From an uncultured Acidobacteriia bacterium (lineage in GTDB: Bacteria > Acidobacteriota > Terriglobia > Bryobacterales > Bryobacteraceae), in NCBI GenBank assembly GCA_903907865.1, contig CAIVPR010000003.1, positions 19,235 through 83,234 on the forward strand: DNA of 64,000 nucleotides. The letters run 5' to 3'. The notes beneath the pieces were generated by a model. It searched no databases. It was not told the DNA's origin and saw only the letters and a program-made list of their open reading frames with translations. A program made the position numbers and the translations under genes. How positions within the stretch are numbered: position 1 is the stretch's first letter; the number at the start of each line of letters is the position of its first letter. Shown here in pieces: positions 8,438-17,576 of the stretch.

Positions 8438-11400
8438 TTACGGCCCGGTAGTGAAGTAAGTGTTGCTGCCGCCATATACGTTGCCGGCCTCGTCGCTGAC
8501 ATTGAACACCCCCAGATAGTACTGGATATTCACAGCCAGAGCCGCCGTTGGCGTAAAGGTCACCGTGAGGTTGTCGGAAGACACGGTCAGCGTCCCCGGC
8601 ACGCTGGTCCCCGTGCTGCTGTTGATCAGGTACACGTTGGACGAGTTCAGCGTCAGAGGATTGATGGGCGCGCTGAACAGCACCGTCGGCGCGACCGTCT
8701 TCGATACCGCCGTGGTCCCGTAAGCGGGCGTGATCGTCGCCGTAGGCCTCGCCAGAGCCACCTGCGTCCCCGTGGTGAACGTCTGGGTCGCGGTCGCCAT
8801 CGCATTGCCCGCCAGATCGACCACCCCGGCAATCGTCAGCGTAAACGTCGTGCTCGGCGTCAGCAACGCGGGAGGCGTCAGCGACAGTGTCTGGTTCCCG
8901 TTGCTGAAAGCCGTGGTGACCGGAATCAACGTCTTGCCCGCCGCCAGCGTAATGCCCGAGATCGTATTCGGCTGGATCGGCTCGCTAAACAGGATCTGGA
9001 CCGTCAGATCCGTCGGCACACCGGTAAAGGTGTTCGGCGGATTGGTCGAAATGACGGTTGGGGCGCTGGTCACGGCTGCCGACGCGGTGGTGAAGCTGGC
9101 ACTGCTCCCTCCGAAGTAATTCCCGTTGATGTCCCGCACGTTTCCGTACTGGTTCCAATACATGTAGTAGCTGTGCGCGGCGGCCAGATTCGCGGTCGGC
9201 GCCACCGACAGCGTCTTGCCATCCGGCGACAACATCGGCGCGCTCGTCGTGGTGTACGAACCGTTGTTCACCGTGTTGTCGTAGAGGGTGATCGCGTTCG
9301 TGCCCAAGGTGGTCGGATCAAGCGGTATCGGGCTCGTCACGAACAATGCGCTGTTGATCGGAATGCCCTTGCTGCCGCTGACCGGGAGCGAACTGGAGGC
9401 GTAGGTGTAGCCAAACGTGGCTCCCGCCGCCGTCGTAAAGGTCGCCGTCGTGCCGCTAGCCGTCTGCAGGGCGTTGCCCGACGGATCCTGCACCGCCGAG
9501 GTCGCGGTCACAGTCACCGGCGTGTTGGCCGGGAACGTGCCGTAGGGAGTCACGATCACATCCTGCTGCGTATTCGTCCCGTAGAGGTTCGTGAAGCTGA
9601 TCGCCGCCGGGGTAATCGCCTGCCCGCCCGCCGTCAATTGGATGCTGCCGCTGGCCCCCGTCGATACCGTCAACGGGTTCAGCGGCTTGCTGAAGTGCAG
9701 ATACACCTGCGCTGCTTCCGAGACGCCCACTGAAGTGTCCGGAGGCGTGATCGAACTCACCGCAGGCTGGACCGTGTCGGTCGCGGAGCCCACCGTGAAG
9801 CAGTAGGCCGCGGGATTCACCAAGGCCAGCCCGGTAGTGTCTTTCACGTTGGTGTTCACGGTGAAGCAATAGTTCGGCGGCGTGGTGCCCAAGTTGTTCT
9901 TCGGCGTCATCCGAATCACATTCGGGGCCCGCATCGACACCGTTACCGGAATCAGCTGCCCGTTCTGCTGGATGCACAAGCTAACGTTACTCGTAGTGGC
10001 ACCGCACGGCGATACACTGCTGGCCGTGGCCGACGTCAGAGTCGTGGCGTCAATGGGCTTTGAGAACTGGATCTCCACCACTGGATTCAGAGGCACACTC
10101 TGGGCCCCGTTCGACGGGATGTAGCCCGTGATAACCGGTGCCACTGTCGTCAAGTTTGCCACTGTCGTGAACTGTCCTGAGTAGGAGTAGGCTTGGTTGC
10201 CGAAGGTGTTCAGCGCCGTGGTCGGCAGGAAGACCTGGATCAAGGCACCGTTGGCGAACGGCGCGGTCGGGGTGAAGGTCAGGATGGTCCCGGTGGGATC
10301 CAACGCTGCCTTGCCCGCAACAAGCACGCCATTCTGCGAAACCTGCAGACCGGCCGTGGTTGTCGACGGGTCCATCGCCTGGTTCATGAAGAGGGTTACC
10401 GGCGAAGTCAACGGCACGTTCGTCGCGCCGCTCGCGGGCCTCTGGCTGTTCACAGACGGTCGGCTGTTGCTACCCGGCGCGCCGGTCGTGAACTGCATTT
10501 GCAGGTTCGGGAAGGCGCTGCTGGAAGCCAGCGCATTGCCGGAGAGGTCCTGCACCCCGTTGGTCGCCGTCACGATGATGGTGCTGCTCGAGGTCAGACC
10601 AGAGGGCGACAGCGTTACAGAAGTACATGGGCTGGAGCAGTTGATCGAGGTGCTCAACCGGTTCGGACCGTTAAAGACTGCGAACGTGTTCGAGTTGATT
10701 GTGTTCGGGTTCAGCGACTTCGAGAAGTTCAGCGTGATGATCGTGTTCAGTCCTTGGTTGGTGGACTGGCTGGACGGCGTTACCGAGGTCACGGTCGGCG
10801 GCGTGGTGTCCACCGTGTTGGCCGTGGTGAAGCTGAAGCTGCCGCCTTGGGCGTTGTTGCCGACATAATCTTGGACGTAGGCTTGGTAGTTCGGGTAGAC
10901 GTAGACCACCGTGCCCGCCGGAACAGGAGCCGTAGGCGTGAACACAACAGTACTGGTTGTGGCTGTGTTCGTCACCGCGTAGGTACCGGGAATCTGCAGG
11001 TTGCTCTGTTGCCCGTAAATGTAGATATTGCTTGCGTTGACCGTGATCGGATTGATCGGCTTGCTGTAGTTGATGGTGATGCTAGCGTTGGTCGCGATCC
11101 CCTTCGCGCCGTTCGTGGGCACTGTGGTGGTAATGATCGGAGAAACGGTGTCGGTGACACCCGTCGCGTCGGTCGAGAACTGGCCCGTAAACGCCGTAAG
11201 CAGGTTCCCCGTGATGTCGGTGAAACCCGACACCTTCACGGTGTAGCTGGTCGATGCCGTCAGGTTGGCACTCGGCTTGAACGTGATCGTTTGCAGGTCC
11301 GACGCCAAGGTCGCGGTACCGTTCACGACGGTGCCACCCGTCGTCGTCTTCAATTGCACCGGAGTAGTCGAGTTGAATGACATCGCACTGATCTGTTTGT

Positions 11401-14400
11401 TCGCGTAGAACTGCAGCGTAGTGTTGATCGCGCTGGTCGTCCCGTTGGGCGGATTCATCTGGCTGATCACCGGCGCGGTCGTGTCCGTCCCGGTTCCCGT
11501 AATGAAGCATGGGCTGCTGTAGACCGAATTGCCGACCAAGTCGTACGCGCCGCTCACTTGGAAGCAATACGATGTCGATGGCTGGAGCGCGCTTGTCGGC
11601 TGGATGGTCACGCTCTTGCGGTCTGCAGACGACACGATGTTGATCCCGATGTACTGGCTGGTATTGCTGTTGTACATCGAGACAGTGGACTGGTTGAACG
11701 AAACGACGTCCATCCGCTTGCTGAATTGGAAGCTCGGCGTCGCGTTTGTGCCAGCCCCACGGTAACCATTGGGTGGATTGTAGGCCGTCACCTGCGGGTA
11801 GCTCAAATCCGCGCCCGGAGCCGTGGTGAACGAACTCATCACCGCAGCGCTCAAGCCATTCCCGGCGGCGTCCTTCACCCCGCTGACCGTCAGCGTGTAG
11901 GGCGTGCTTCCCTGCAAGAGCGCGGGAGGCGTCAGTGTCAGCAGCGCGTTGCCTTGACTCAGGGTGTTCACCACCCCTTGCAGCGCGGTCCCGCCCTGGC
12001 TCAGAGTCACCCCGGAAACTGTCCCGGCCTGTACCGGCTCGTTGAACAGCACCTGGATCAGCCCGTTGATCGGCACCCCGGTCTGCCCGCTCTCGGGATT
12101 CGTGTATGTAACCTGCGGCGTCAGGGCCGAAGGAGTGATCGACGTGTAGAAGTTGAACGAGCTGCCCTGCAGTCCGTTCCCCACAAGGTCCGTCACATAG
12201 TAGTTCCAACCCACTTGGAACTGCCGCCCGACGCCCAGGCTTGTCGTGTTGCCGCTGCTGTCCGTCGGCGTAAAGGTAGCCGTCAACGCGTTTGGAGACA
12301 GGGACCAAGTTCCGGTCAGGTACACGCCCAGCGTGTAGTCGTAAACCGAAATGTTGTTGTAGTTCACCAGCGTCAGTGGATCCACCGGTTTGCTGAAGTT
12401 CAGCGTGACCACCGACGTGTTCGTCACCGTCTGCTGGCTGAACGGGTTCGTACTGATCACCTTGGGAGCCACCGAATCCGGGCCCACCTGGGTCGTGAAG
12501 CTGGAAGTGAACGGCACCACATTGTTCCCGGCCAGATCCTGCACATTCGAAACCGCCACATTGATCACGGCGTTGTCCGGCAGGATGTTGATCGGAGTCA
12601 TAAGCACTTCCGTCGCGCTGATGTTGCCTGTGCCGAGGTTCACGAAGCTGATGCTCATCGGAGCAATCGGCGTGGCCGTCCCGTTCACCAGCGTCGTGAT
12701 TTGGACGGTGCTCGTCGACACTGTCAGCACATTGATCGGCTTGTTGAACCGCACGTGCACCGGGGCATTTGTCCCGACGCCCGTGCTCGCGTTGGGCGGC
12801 GTAATCGAACTCACCTGCGGCTGCGCCGTGTCCTTGCCCGTACCGGTATAGAAGTAGTTCGAGAGCCCGTTCACCAAGGCGTTGCCGTTCGTGTCCTTCA
12901 CGTTCGTGGAGACCGTGTAGCAGTATCCCGGACTGTTGAAATTCGCAAACAGCGAACTGCTCGGCGTAATCCGCACAGTATTCGGCGTCCGCAGGCTCAC
13001 GGTGCTGTTCACCAACTGACCGTTGTTGCCGCAGAACGCTAGCACGAAGTTCGTGCTGTTGACCGTAGTTGGATCGATCGGCTTGCTGAAAGCGATGTCG
13101 ATCGGCGCGTTGGTCGGCACGCCAGCGTAACCGTAATACCCGTTCCCCGCCCCGTTGAACGGCACGGTCGAGGTGATCGTCGGAGCCACCTTGGTCGTAT
13201 CCGGCGCGACTGTGAACGCGTACTGGAAGTTGTACAGCTGGTTGCCAAAAGTATCCTTGGCGTTCTGCGAGAAGAACACCTGCACGTACGCCCCCGCCGT
13301 GAACGGATTGGTGGGCGTGAACTGGACCACCTGGTTGTTGCCGCTCATCGTCACCGCGCCGGGCACGATGGCACCGTTCTGCGACACGTTGAAGGCCCCG
13401 GCGACCGTAGTCGGGTCCAGCGGTTCATTGATGAAGAGGATCACCGGGCTGTTCGTCGGAACCTGCGACGCATTGCTGCCCGGCCGCTGTCCGGTCACGC
13501 TGGGCCGCGTTCCCGAGGTCACCTGCACCGTGGTGAAGGTGCTGCTGAAGTCCGCCAGCGGATTGCCAGCGAGGTCCTGGACCCCGCTGGTTGCGACCAC
13601 CGTGATCGTCACATTGTTCGGCAGACCCGTGGACATCGTCACCATCTGGTAATCGGACGACAGGCTGACGCTGGGATTCAACCGGGTGGTGCCGTTGAAG
13701 AGGTTGAAGGTGGAGGTGCCGACCGTGTTCGGGTTCAGGGGTTTGGAGAAGGTCAGCGTGACCGTCGTATTCAGGCCGAGGCTTTTGGAGCCGTTGGTCG
13801 GCGTGACCGAGGTGATGGTCGGCGGCGTGGTGTCGGCCGTCCCTGCGGTGTAGAAGCAGACCTGGGCGTTGTTGAACGTATTGCCGGAGAGGTCGAGAAC
13901 CGACGCGTTGTAGCCGGAGTAGACGCAGATTTGCGACGAGGACGGCAGGTTGGCGGACGGCGTGAAAGTGACAATGCCGCCGGGTCCGTTGTTGCCGGAG
14001 TTGTCGATGGTGTAGGTACCTGCCAGATGGAGGCTGTTGTTGTTGGTGTAGACGTACAAGCTGCTCGAATTCACCGACAGCGGGTCGACGAACTTGCTGT
14101 AGGTGACCACGATGGGAGCGTTGACGGCAACCGGCGTCTTCGTCGCGGGGGAGGTGGGGCTGGTACTGCCCTGGGTGTTGAGCGGGCTGAAACTCAGGAT
14201 GATGCCGTTCGAGGTGTCGGCGGAAGTGCCGGTCGAAAACTTCGAGGTGAACGGGGTTACGACGTTGCCGACGTAATCGACAGCGTTCTGGACGCTGATG
14301 GTGTAGTTGGTGCTGGCTGCAAGGTTGGCGTTGGTCAGGTAGTTCAGCGTGAGGCCGTCGGTACTGAGGGAGGCGGCTCCGGGGACCGCTACACCGCCTG

Positions 14401-16510
14401 TGGTCAAGGTGATGGCGGGAGTCGGGGTCGAGGTCGACGTGGTGAGGCTGATCGAGTACGTGCCAAGGTTGTCGTAGTTGTAGCTGTCGTTGAACGCTAC
14501 ATAGAGATCCGCACCACCTGCGGGAACTGTCACCGTCTTGCCGAAACCGATTACAAACCAGTCGAGATTCGTCGGTTGGGACTTAAACGTCCCGACAAGA
14601 GCCCCAAGCCGGATCGCCGCGGGATCAGTGGTGTCGGTGGTCTGTTTTCCTGCAAATCCAAAGTTCTGCCCGTTTACATCAACATTGCTACCACCTCCAG
14701 TGAAGTGATTGATCCCGTCGCCGCCATATGTTGTCGGATAAACGGCGCCTTGCAACGTGAAGTTGTAATTCGACGAGGGTGTCCCGGCCAAAGAGCCGTC
14801 TGGATTAACGGGGATTTGGCAATTACACACCGCTGCGCCGTGGGCAGCTGCTTTGATCGTGAGCGAAGTGCCACCAGAGAAAAAGCCGAGGTCGTTCGCG
14901 GGCGTGCCGCCCCTCTGTCCAGGGCCAACTGTAGTGGGCATCACTACCCCGCCCGCTTCGTTCAAAAACGCGAACTGGCTCAGAGGCTTGCTCAACTGCA
15001 CCGACACCAGCGAGTTCAACGGCACGCCCGTCGCCCCGCTCGGAGGCGTCACCTGCGTCACCGTCGGAGCGGTCGTGTCGTTTGCCGTTCCGGTCGTAAA
15101 GCAGGAACTGAACCCGTACAGATTGTTGCCGTACAGGTCCACAATGGTGCTTGACGTGTACGACGAATTCAGATACCAGCAATAGCGCTCATTGGCGGCG
15201 TACGGACTCGTCGGCACGAACGACGCCGTTCGCCGATCCGCCGACACCGTCACTGCTCCCAACACCGCCAGCCCCGAATTGTTGTCCACGACCACGAAAC
15301 TGGTGTTCGACACCGTCATCTGGTTGATCCGCGTGCTAAAGCGCGCCTGCAGCGTCACATTCCGCCCGATCCCCGTGATGCTGTTCGGCGGGTTGTACGA
15401 CGTCACCGTCGGTTGCGACGTCTGCGCCGCCGTATCCACCGTGAACGTGAACGCCACCGTGTTCGAAATCACGTTCCCCGCGTTGTCCGTCACCCCCGGC
15501 GTCGTCGACACCGTCACCGTCCCCAGCGCATACGGGTTCGTCGGCGTGAAAATCAGTTGAGTGTCGTTGTTCTGGAAGCTGAACGCCCCCGGCACCGACA
15601 CCCCGTTCTGCGTCACCTGCACTCCGTTGATCGCCGTCACCTCGTTGATCGACGTGCTGAACTGGATCATCACCTGCGCGTTCACGCTGATCCCCGCGTC
15701 GCCGTTTTGCGGACTGTAGCTGGTGATCGAAGGCGCGGTCGTGCTGGTCGCGAACCCCGTCGTGAAGTAGTAACTGGGGGCGTTCGTCATCTTATTCCCC
15801 ACCAGATCTTGGATCGTCCCGTTCTGGTTGAGGAACACGTCGATCTGCCGACCGACCGGCAACGCGCTCGTCGGCGTGAACGTCGCAATCCTGCCCGACG
15901 AATCCAACGTCACGCTGCCCGGCAGGTAGCAGCCGGTCGTCGTGTCGTACATCATCAACGTGATGAACTTGTATGTGCCATTCGCAGTTGTCGGGAAATT
16001 GCACGCGTTGGTGGTATTGATCCCGGTCACCAGCGTAGTGCCATCGATCGCCTTGCTGAACTGGATCGTGAACGCCGCGTTGATCGGGACACCCGTCTCG
16101 GCGCTGAACGGACTGGTCCGCGAAACCGTCGGCGGCGTCAGGTCGGCAATCGCGTTCGTCGTAAACGTGCCGGTAAAGGCCGCAGCCATCGGCACGCCGG
16201 TCGTCGTACGGTACGCCGTCGCCTTTACTGTGTAGGTGGTGGAAACCAGCAGGTTCTGCGCAGGCTGGAATGTGAGCTGCGTGCCGTCCGACGAGAAGGT
16301 CGCCGTCCCGTTCACCGTCGCCCCGGCACCGGTCACCGTGACCGTGCCGTTCGTGTCCTTGGCCAGAATCGCCTGCAGCGCCGCGATCTGCGTCGGATTC
16401 AGCATCGCGTGGCTGAACACCAGCGTGAGGGCGCTGTTGATGTAGGTGCCGCTGTTGGTGCCCGTGCCGGTGACCGTGGTCACCTTCGACACCGTGGGGA
16501 CCGCGCGGTC
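8438..16510 (-). repeat. Tandem Big_5 domain array with nine-domain super-repeat
   Basis: About 22 Ig-like units encode most of the giant protein. Unit n resembles unit n+9 more than its neighbours. Examples are units 7 and 16 (TITSVTPTNGSKSLGLN, TVTSVTPSSQSTNQGLN), 8 and 17 (GQRPGSNASQVPTNSP, SQRPASGATNVPLTSP), and 12 and 21 (VSGVTLSQGG, ISGITLAAG). The two blocks are about 11800-15415 and 8745-11800. Confidence 0.8.
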
Positions 16511-17470
16511 CTTGTTGGTCGGGTCGGTTCCGCCGAGGTACTCCTGCAGGTTGGTGAGCCCGTCCGCAGCTGCGGAAGCGACGCCGGCGTCGTTCACCAG
16601 CGGATTGGTGCCGAAGTGGACCTCCCAACCGTCGGGCATGCCGTCGCCGTCCGTGTCCGCGTTGAGCGGGTTGGTGCCGAGCGCGATTTCCTGCGCGTTG
16701 GTGAGCCCGTCGCCGTCGGAATCCTGGTTGGGGAGCAGGATCGCGAGGCTGTTGGTGGCGTTGCCGAAAATGCCGGAATTGCCGATGCTGTTGGTGGCTA
16801 CGAACACCGCGCTGGCCGCGCTGCTGGCCGTGCTGATGGTTAGGGTGGCGGAGGTCGCGGTGATGGCCGAGTTGGTGATGGTGAGGGCGGCTGGGACGGT
16901 GGCGGGCTGCGCCGTGAACGTAGCCCCGGTGAGGTTGACGCCCGACAGGACGACGGTGAGCCCGGTCTGCCCGGCGAGCACGTAGGGGGTGCTGATGGAG
17001 GTGATGGTGGGCGCGGCGAGCGGCGTGAAGTTGGTGGTGGAAGTGACGCTGACGCCCCCAACGGTGACCGTGATCGGCCCGACCGTGGCCGTCGCGGGGA
17101 CGGTGGCGGTGATGGTGTTGGCCGTCGCGGCGGTGACCGTCGCCGCGACCCCGTTGAATTTGACGGTGTTGCTGGACGCGGTGGTGCTGAAGCCCGACCC
17201 GACGAGGGTGACCGACGCACCAGGGGATGCGGAGGTGGGATTGAAACTTAGGAGCGAGAGGGAGCCGTTCGCCGCACCGCGGTTGATGGCGACGATATTA
17301 CCGGCGGGGTCGTAGACGTATTGGACGATTACACCGGTGGAGTCGATGGCAGCGGTGAGCTGGCCGGCGTTGTCGTAGATGTATTGGTAGGTGATGGGAG
17401 ATTGGGCGAGCAAACTCGCCCCCGCCACAAAACCTAGAAGGAACGCCGCCACACTGATTTTGCCGTTCAT
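8438..17470 (-). CDS. Giant secreted protein with about 22 Ig-like Big_5 domains
   Basis: This 3010-aa exported protein starts at ATG 17470, preceded by AGAGGT (17480-17485); a GTG at 17491 is rejected because it lies upstream of that site. After a signal peptide (to about residue 24) come two YD (Rhs-type) repeats, an IPT/TIG domain, a second Ig-like domain and a calcium-binding thrombospondin-3-like block (DSDGDGLT, DTDGDGMPD, residues about 248-295). Then follow about 22 Big_5 (SbsA Ig-like) domains of roughly 110 aa, each opening with a P-x-V-x-S-x-x-P-x-x-G motif and closing with FTTG. One domain (nt about 14430-14945) contains a lectin-like insertion. No membrane anchor or sorting signal is visible at the C-terminus, which ends at a domain boundary. 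It is the last gene of the 19-kb cluster. An extended adhesin or matrix protein is the likely role. Confidence 0.88.
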   Translation of the reverse strand: MNGKISVAAFLLGFVAGASLLAQSPITYQYIYDNAGQLTAAIDSTGVIVQYVYDPAGNIVAINRGAANGSLSLLSFNPTSASPGASVTLVGSGFSTTASSNTVKFNGVAATVTAATANTITATVPATATVGPITVTVGGVSVTSTTNFTPLAAPTITSISTPYVLAGQTGLTVVLSGVNLTGATFTAQPATVPAALTITNSAITATSATLTISTASSAASAVFVATNSIGNSGIFGNATNSLAILLPNQDSDGDGLTNAQEIALGTNPLNADTDGDGMPDGWEVHFGTNPLVNDAGVASAAADGLTNLQEYLGGTDPTNKDRAVPTVSKVTTVTGTGTNSGTYINSALTLVFSHAMLNPTQIAALQAILAKDTNGTVTVTGAGATVNGTATFSSDGTQLTFQPAQNLLVSTTYTVKATAYRTTTGVPMAAAFTGTFTTNAIADLTPPTVSRTSPFSAETGVPINAAFTIQFSKAIDGTTLVTGINTTNACNFPTTANGTYKFITLMMYDTTTGCYLPGSVTLDSSGRIATFTPTSALPVGRQIDVFLNQNGTIQDLVGNKMTNAPSYYFTTGFATSTTAPSITSYSPQNGDAGISVNAQVMIQFSTSINEVTAINGVQVTQNGVSVPGAFSFQNNDTQLIFTPTNPYALGTVTVSTTPGVTDNAGNVISNTVAFTFTVDTAAQTSQPTVTSYNPPNSITGIGRNVTLQARFSTRINQMTVSNTSFVVVDNNSGLAVLGAVTVSADRRTASFVPTSPYAANERYCWYLNSSYTSSTIVDLYGNNLYGFSSCFTTGTANDTTAPTVTQVTPPSGATGVPLNSLVSVQLSKPLSQFAFLNEAGGVVMPTTVGPGQRGGTPANDLGFFSGGTSLTIKAAAHGAAVCNCQIPVNPDGSLAGTPSSNYNFTLQGAVYPTTYGGDGINHFTGGGSNVDVNGQNFGFAGKQTTDTTDPAAIRLGALVGTFKSQPTNLDWFVIGFGKTVTVPAGGADLYVAFNDSYNYDNLGTYSISLTTSTSTPTPAITLTTGGVAVPGAASLSTDGLTLNYLTNANLAASTNYTISVQNAVDYVGNVVTPFTSKFSTGTSADTSNGIILSFSPLNTQGSTSPTSPATKTPVAVNAPIVVTYSKFVDPLSVNSSSLYVYTNNNSLHLAGTYTIDNSGNNGPGGIVTFTPSANLPSSSQICVYSGYNASVLDLSGNTFNNAQVCFYTAGTADTTPPTITSVTPTNGSKSLGLNTTVTLTFSKPLNPNTVGTSTFNLFNGTTRLNPSVSLSSDYQMVTMSTGLPNNVTITVVATSGVQDLAGNPLADFSSTFTTVQVTSGTRPSVTGQRPGSNASQVPTNSPVILFINEPLDPTTVAGAFNVSQNGAIVPGAVTMSGNNQVVQFTPTNPFTAGAYVQVFFSQNAKDTFGNQLYNFQYAFTVAPDTTKVAPTITSTVPFNGAGNGYYGYAGVPTNAPIDIAFSKPIDPTTVNSTNFVLAFCGNNGQLVNSTVSLRTPNTVRITPSSSLFANFNSPGYCYTVSTNVKDTNGNALVNGLSNYFYTGTGKDTAQPQVSSITPPNASTGVGTNAPVHVRFNKPINVLTVSTSTVQITTLVNGTATPIAPMSISFVNLGTGNISATEVLMTPINILPDNAVINVAVSNVQDLAGNNVVPFTSSFTTQVGPDSVAPKVISTNPFSQQTVTNTSVVTLNFSKPVDPLTLVNYNNISVYDYTLGVYLTGTWSLSPNALTATFTPTDSSGNTTSLGVGRQFQVGWNYYVTDLVGNGLQGSSFNFYTSITPSALTPQVTYTNPESGQTGVPINGLIQVLFNEPVQAGTVSGVTLSQGGTALQGVVNTLSQGNALLTLTPPALLQGSTPYTLTVSGVKDAAGNGLSAAVMSSFTTAPGADLSYPQVTAYNPPNGYRGAGTNATPSFQFSKRMDVVSFNQSTVSMYNSNTSQYIGINIVSSADRKSVTIQPTSALQPSTSYCFQVSGAYDLVGNSVYSSPCFITGTGTDTTAPVISQMNPPNGTTSAINTTLQFYANKQISAMSFNSTTPVQLKTTTGGTVVNGTATLASDLQTITFKPSANLTASTSYTVKVSGFTDITGNLLTAFTGQFSTDATGVTDTVSPIITTTVPTNGAKGIATNASITINYSKPINPITVNASNIYIYGQQSNLQIPGTYAVTNTATTSTVVFTPTAPVPAGTVVYVYPNYQAYVQDYVGNNAQGGSFSFTTANTVDTTPPTVTSVTPSSQSTNQGLNTIITLNFSKSLNPNTINSNTFAVFNGPNRLSTSINCSSPCTSVTLSPSGLTSSSTIIVTATNGVQDLSGNALASSSAFPNLQMQFTTGAPGSNSRPSVNSQRPASGATNVPLTSPVTLFMNQAMDPSTTTAGLQVSQNGVLVAGKAALDPTGTILTFTPTAPFANGALIQVFLPTTALNTFGNQAYSYSGQFTTVANLTTVAPVITGYIPSNGAQSVPLNPVVEIQFSKPIDATTLTSATASSVSPCGATTSNVSLCIQQNGQLIPVTVSMRAPNVIRMTPKNNLGTTPPNYCFTVNTNVKDTTGLALVNPAAYCFTVGSATDTVQPAVSSITPPDTSVGVSEAAQVYLHFSKPLNPLTVSTGASGSIQLTAGGQAITPAAISFTNLYGTNTQQDVIVTPYGTFPANTPVTVTATSAVQDPSGNALQTASGTTATFTTAAGATFGYTYASSSLPVSGSKGIPINSALFVTSPIPLDPTTLGTNAITLYDNTVNNGSYTTTSAPMLSPDGKTLSVAPTANLAAAHSYYMYWNQYGNVRDINGNYFGGSSASFTTASAAVTSAPTVISTNPPNTFTGVPTDLTVQILFSEPIQPNTISGITLAAGKTLIPVTTAFSNGNQTLSLTPPALLTPSTTFTLTIAGVVDLAGNAMATATQTFTTGTQVALARPTATITPAYGTTAVSKTVAPTVLFSAPINPLTLNSSNVYLINSSTGTSVPGTLTVSSDNLTVTFTPTAALAVNIQYYLGVFNVSDEAGNVYGGSNTYFTTGP

Positions 17471-17576
17471 ATTGTCACTGACCTCTGGCACCGAACTTTC
17501 GAATCAACACTGTCACTGCTCTCCCGCGGGTATCGACACGCTAGATTGGAGCCGGGACGGCCTTGGATAGGCATAC

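Noticed and set aside
8000..8451. Small plus-strand open frames containing GHSWL repeats as a real gene
   Set aside because: They overlap the haloperoxidase end, lack a ribosome site, and the repeats are degenerate with spacing that shifts frames; a dispersed intergenic repeat is more likely.
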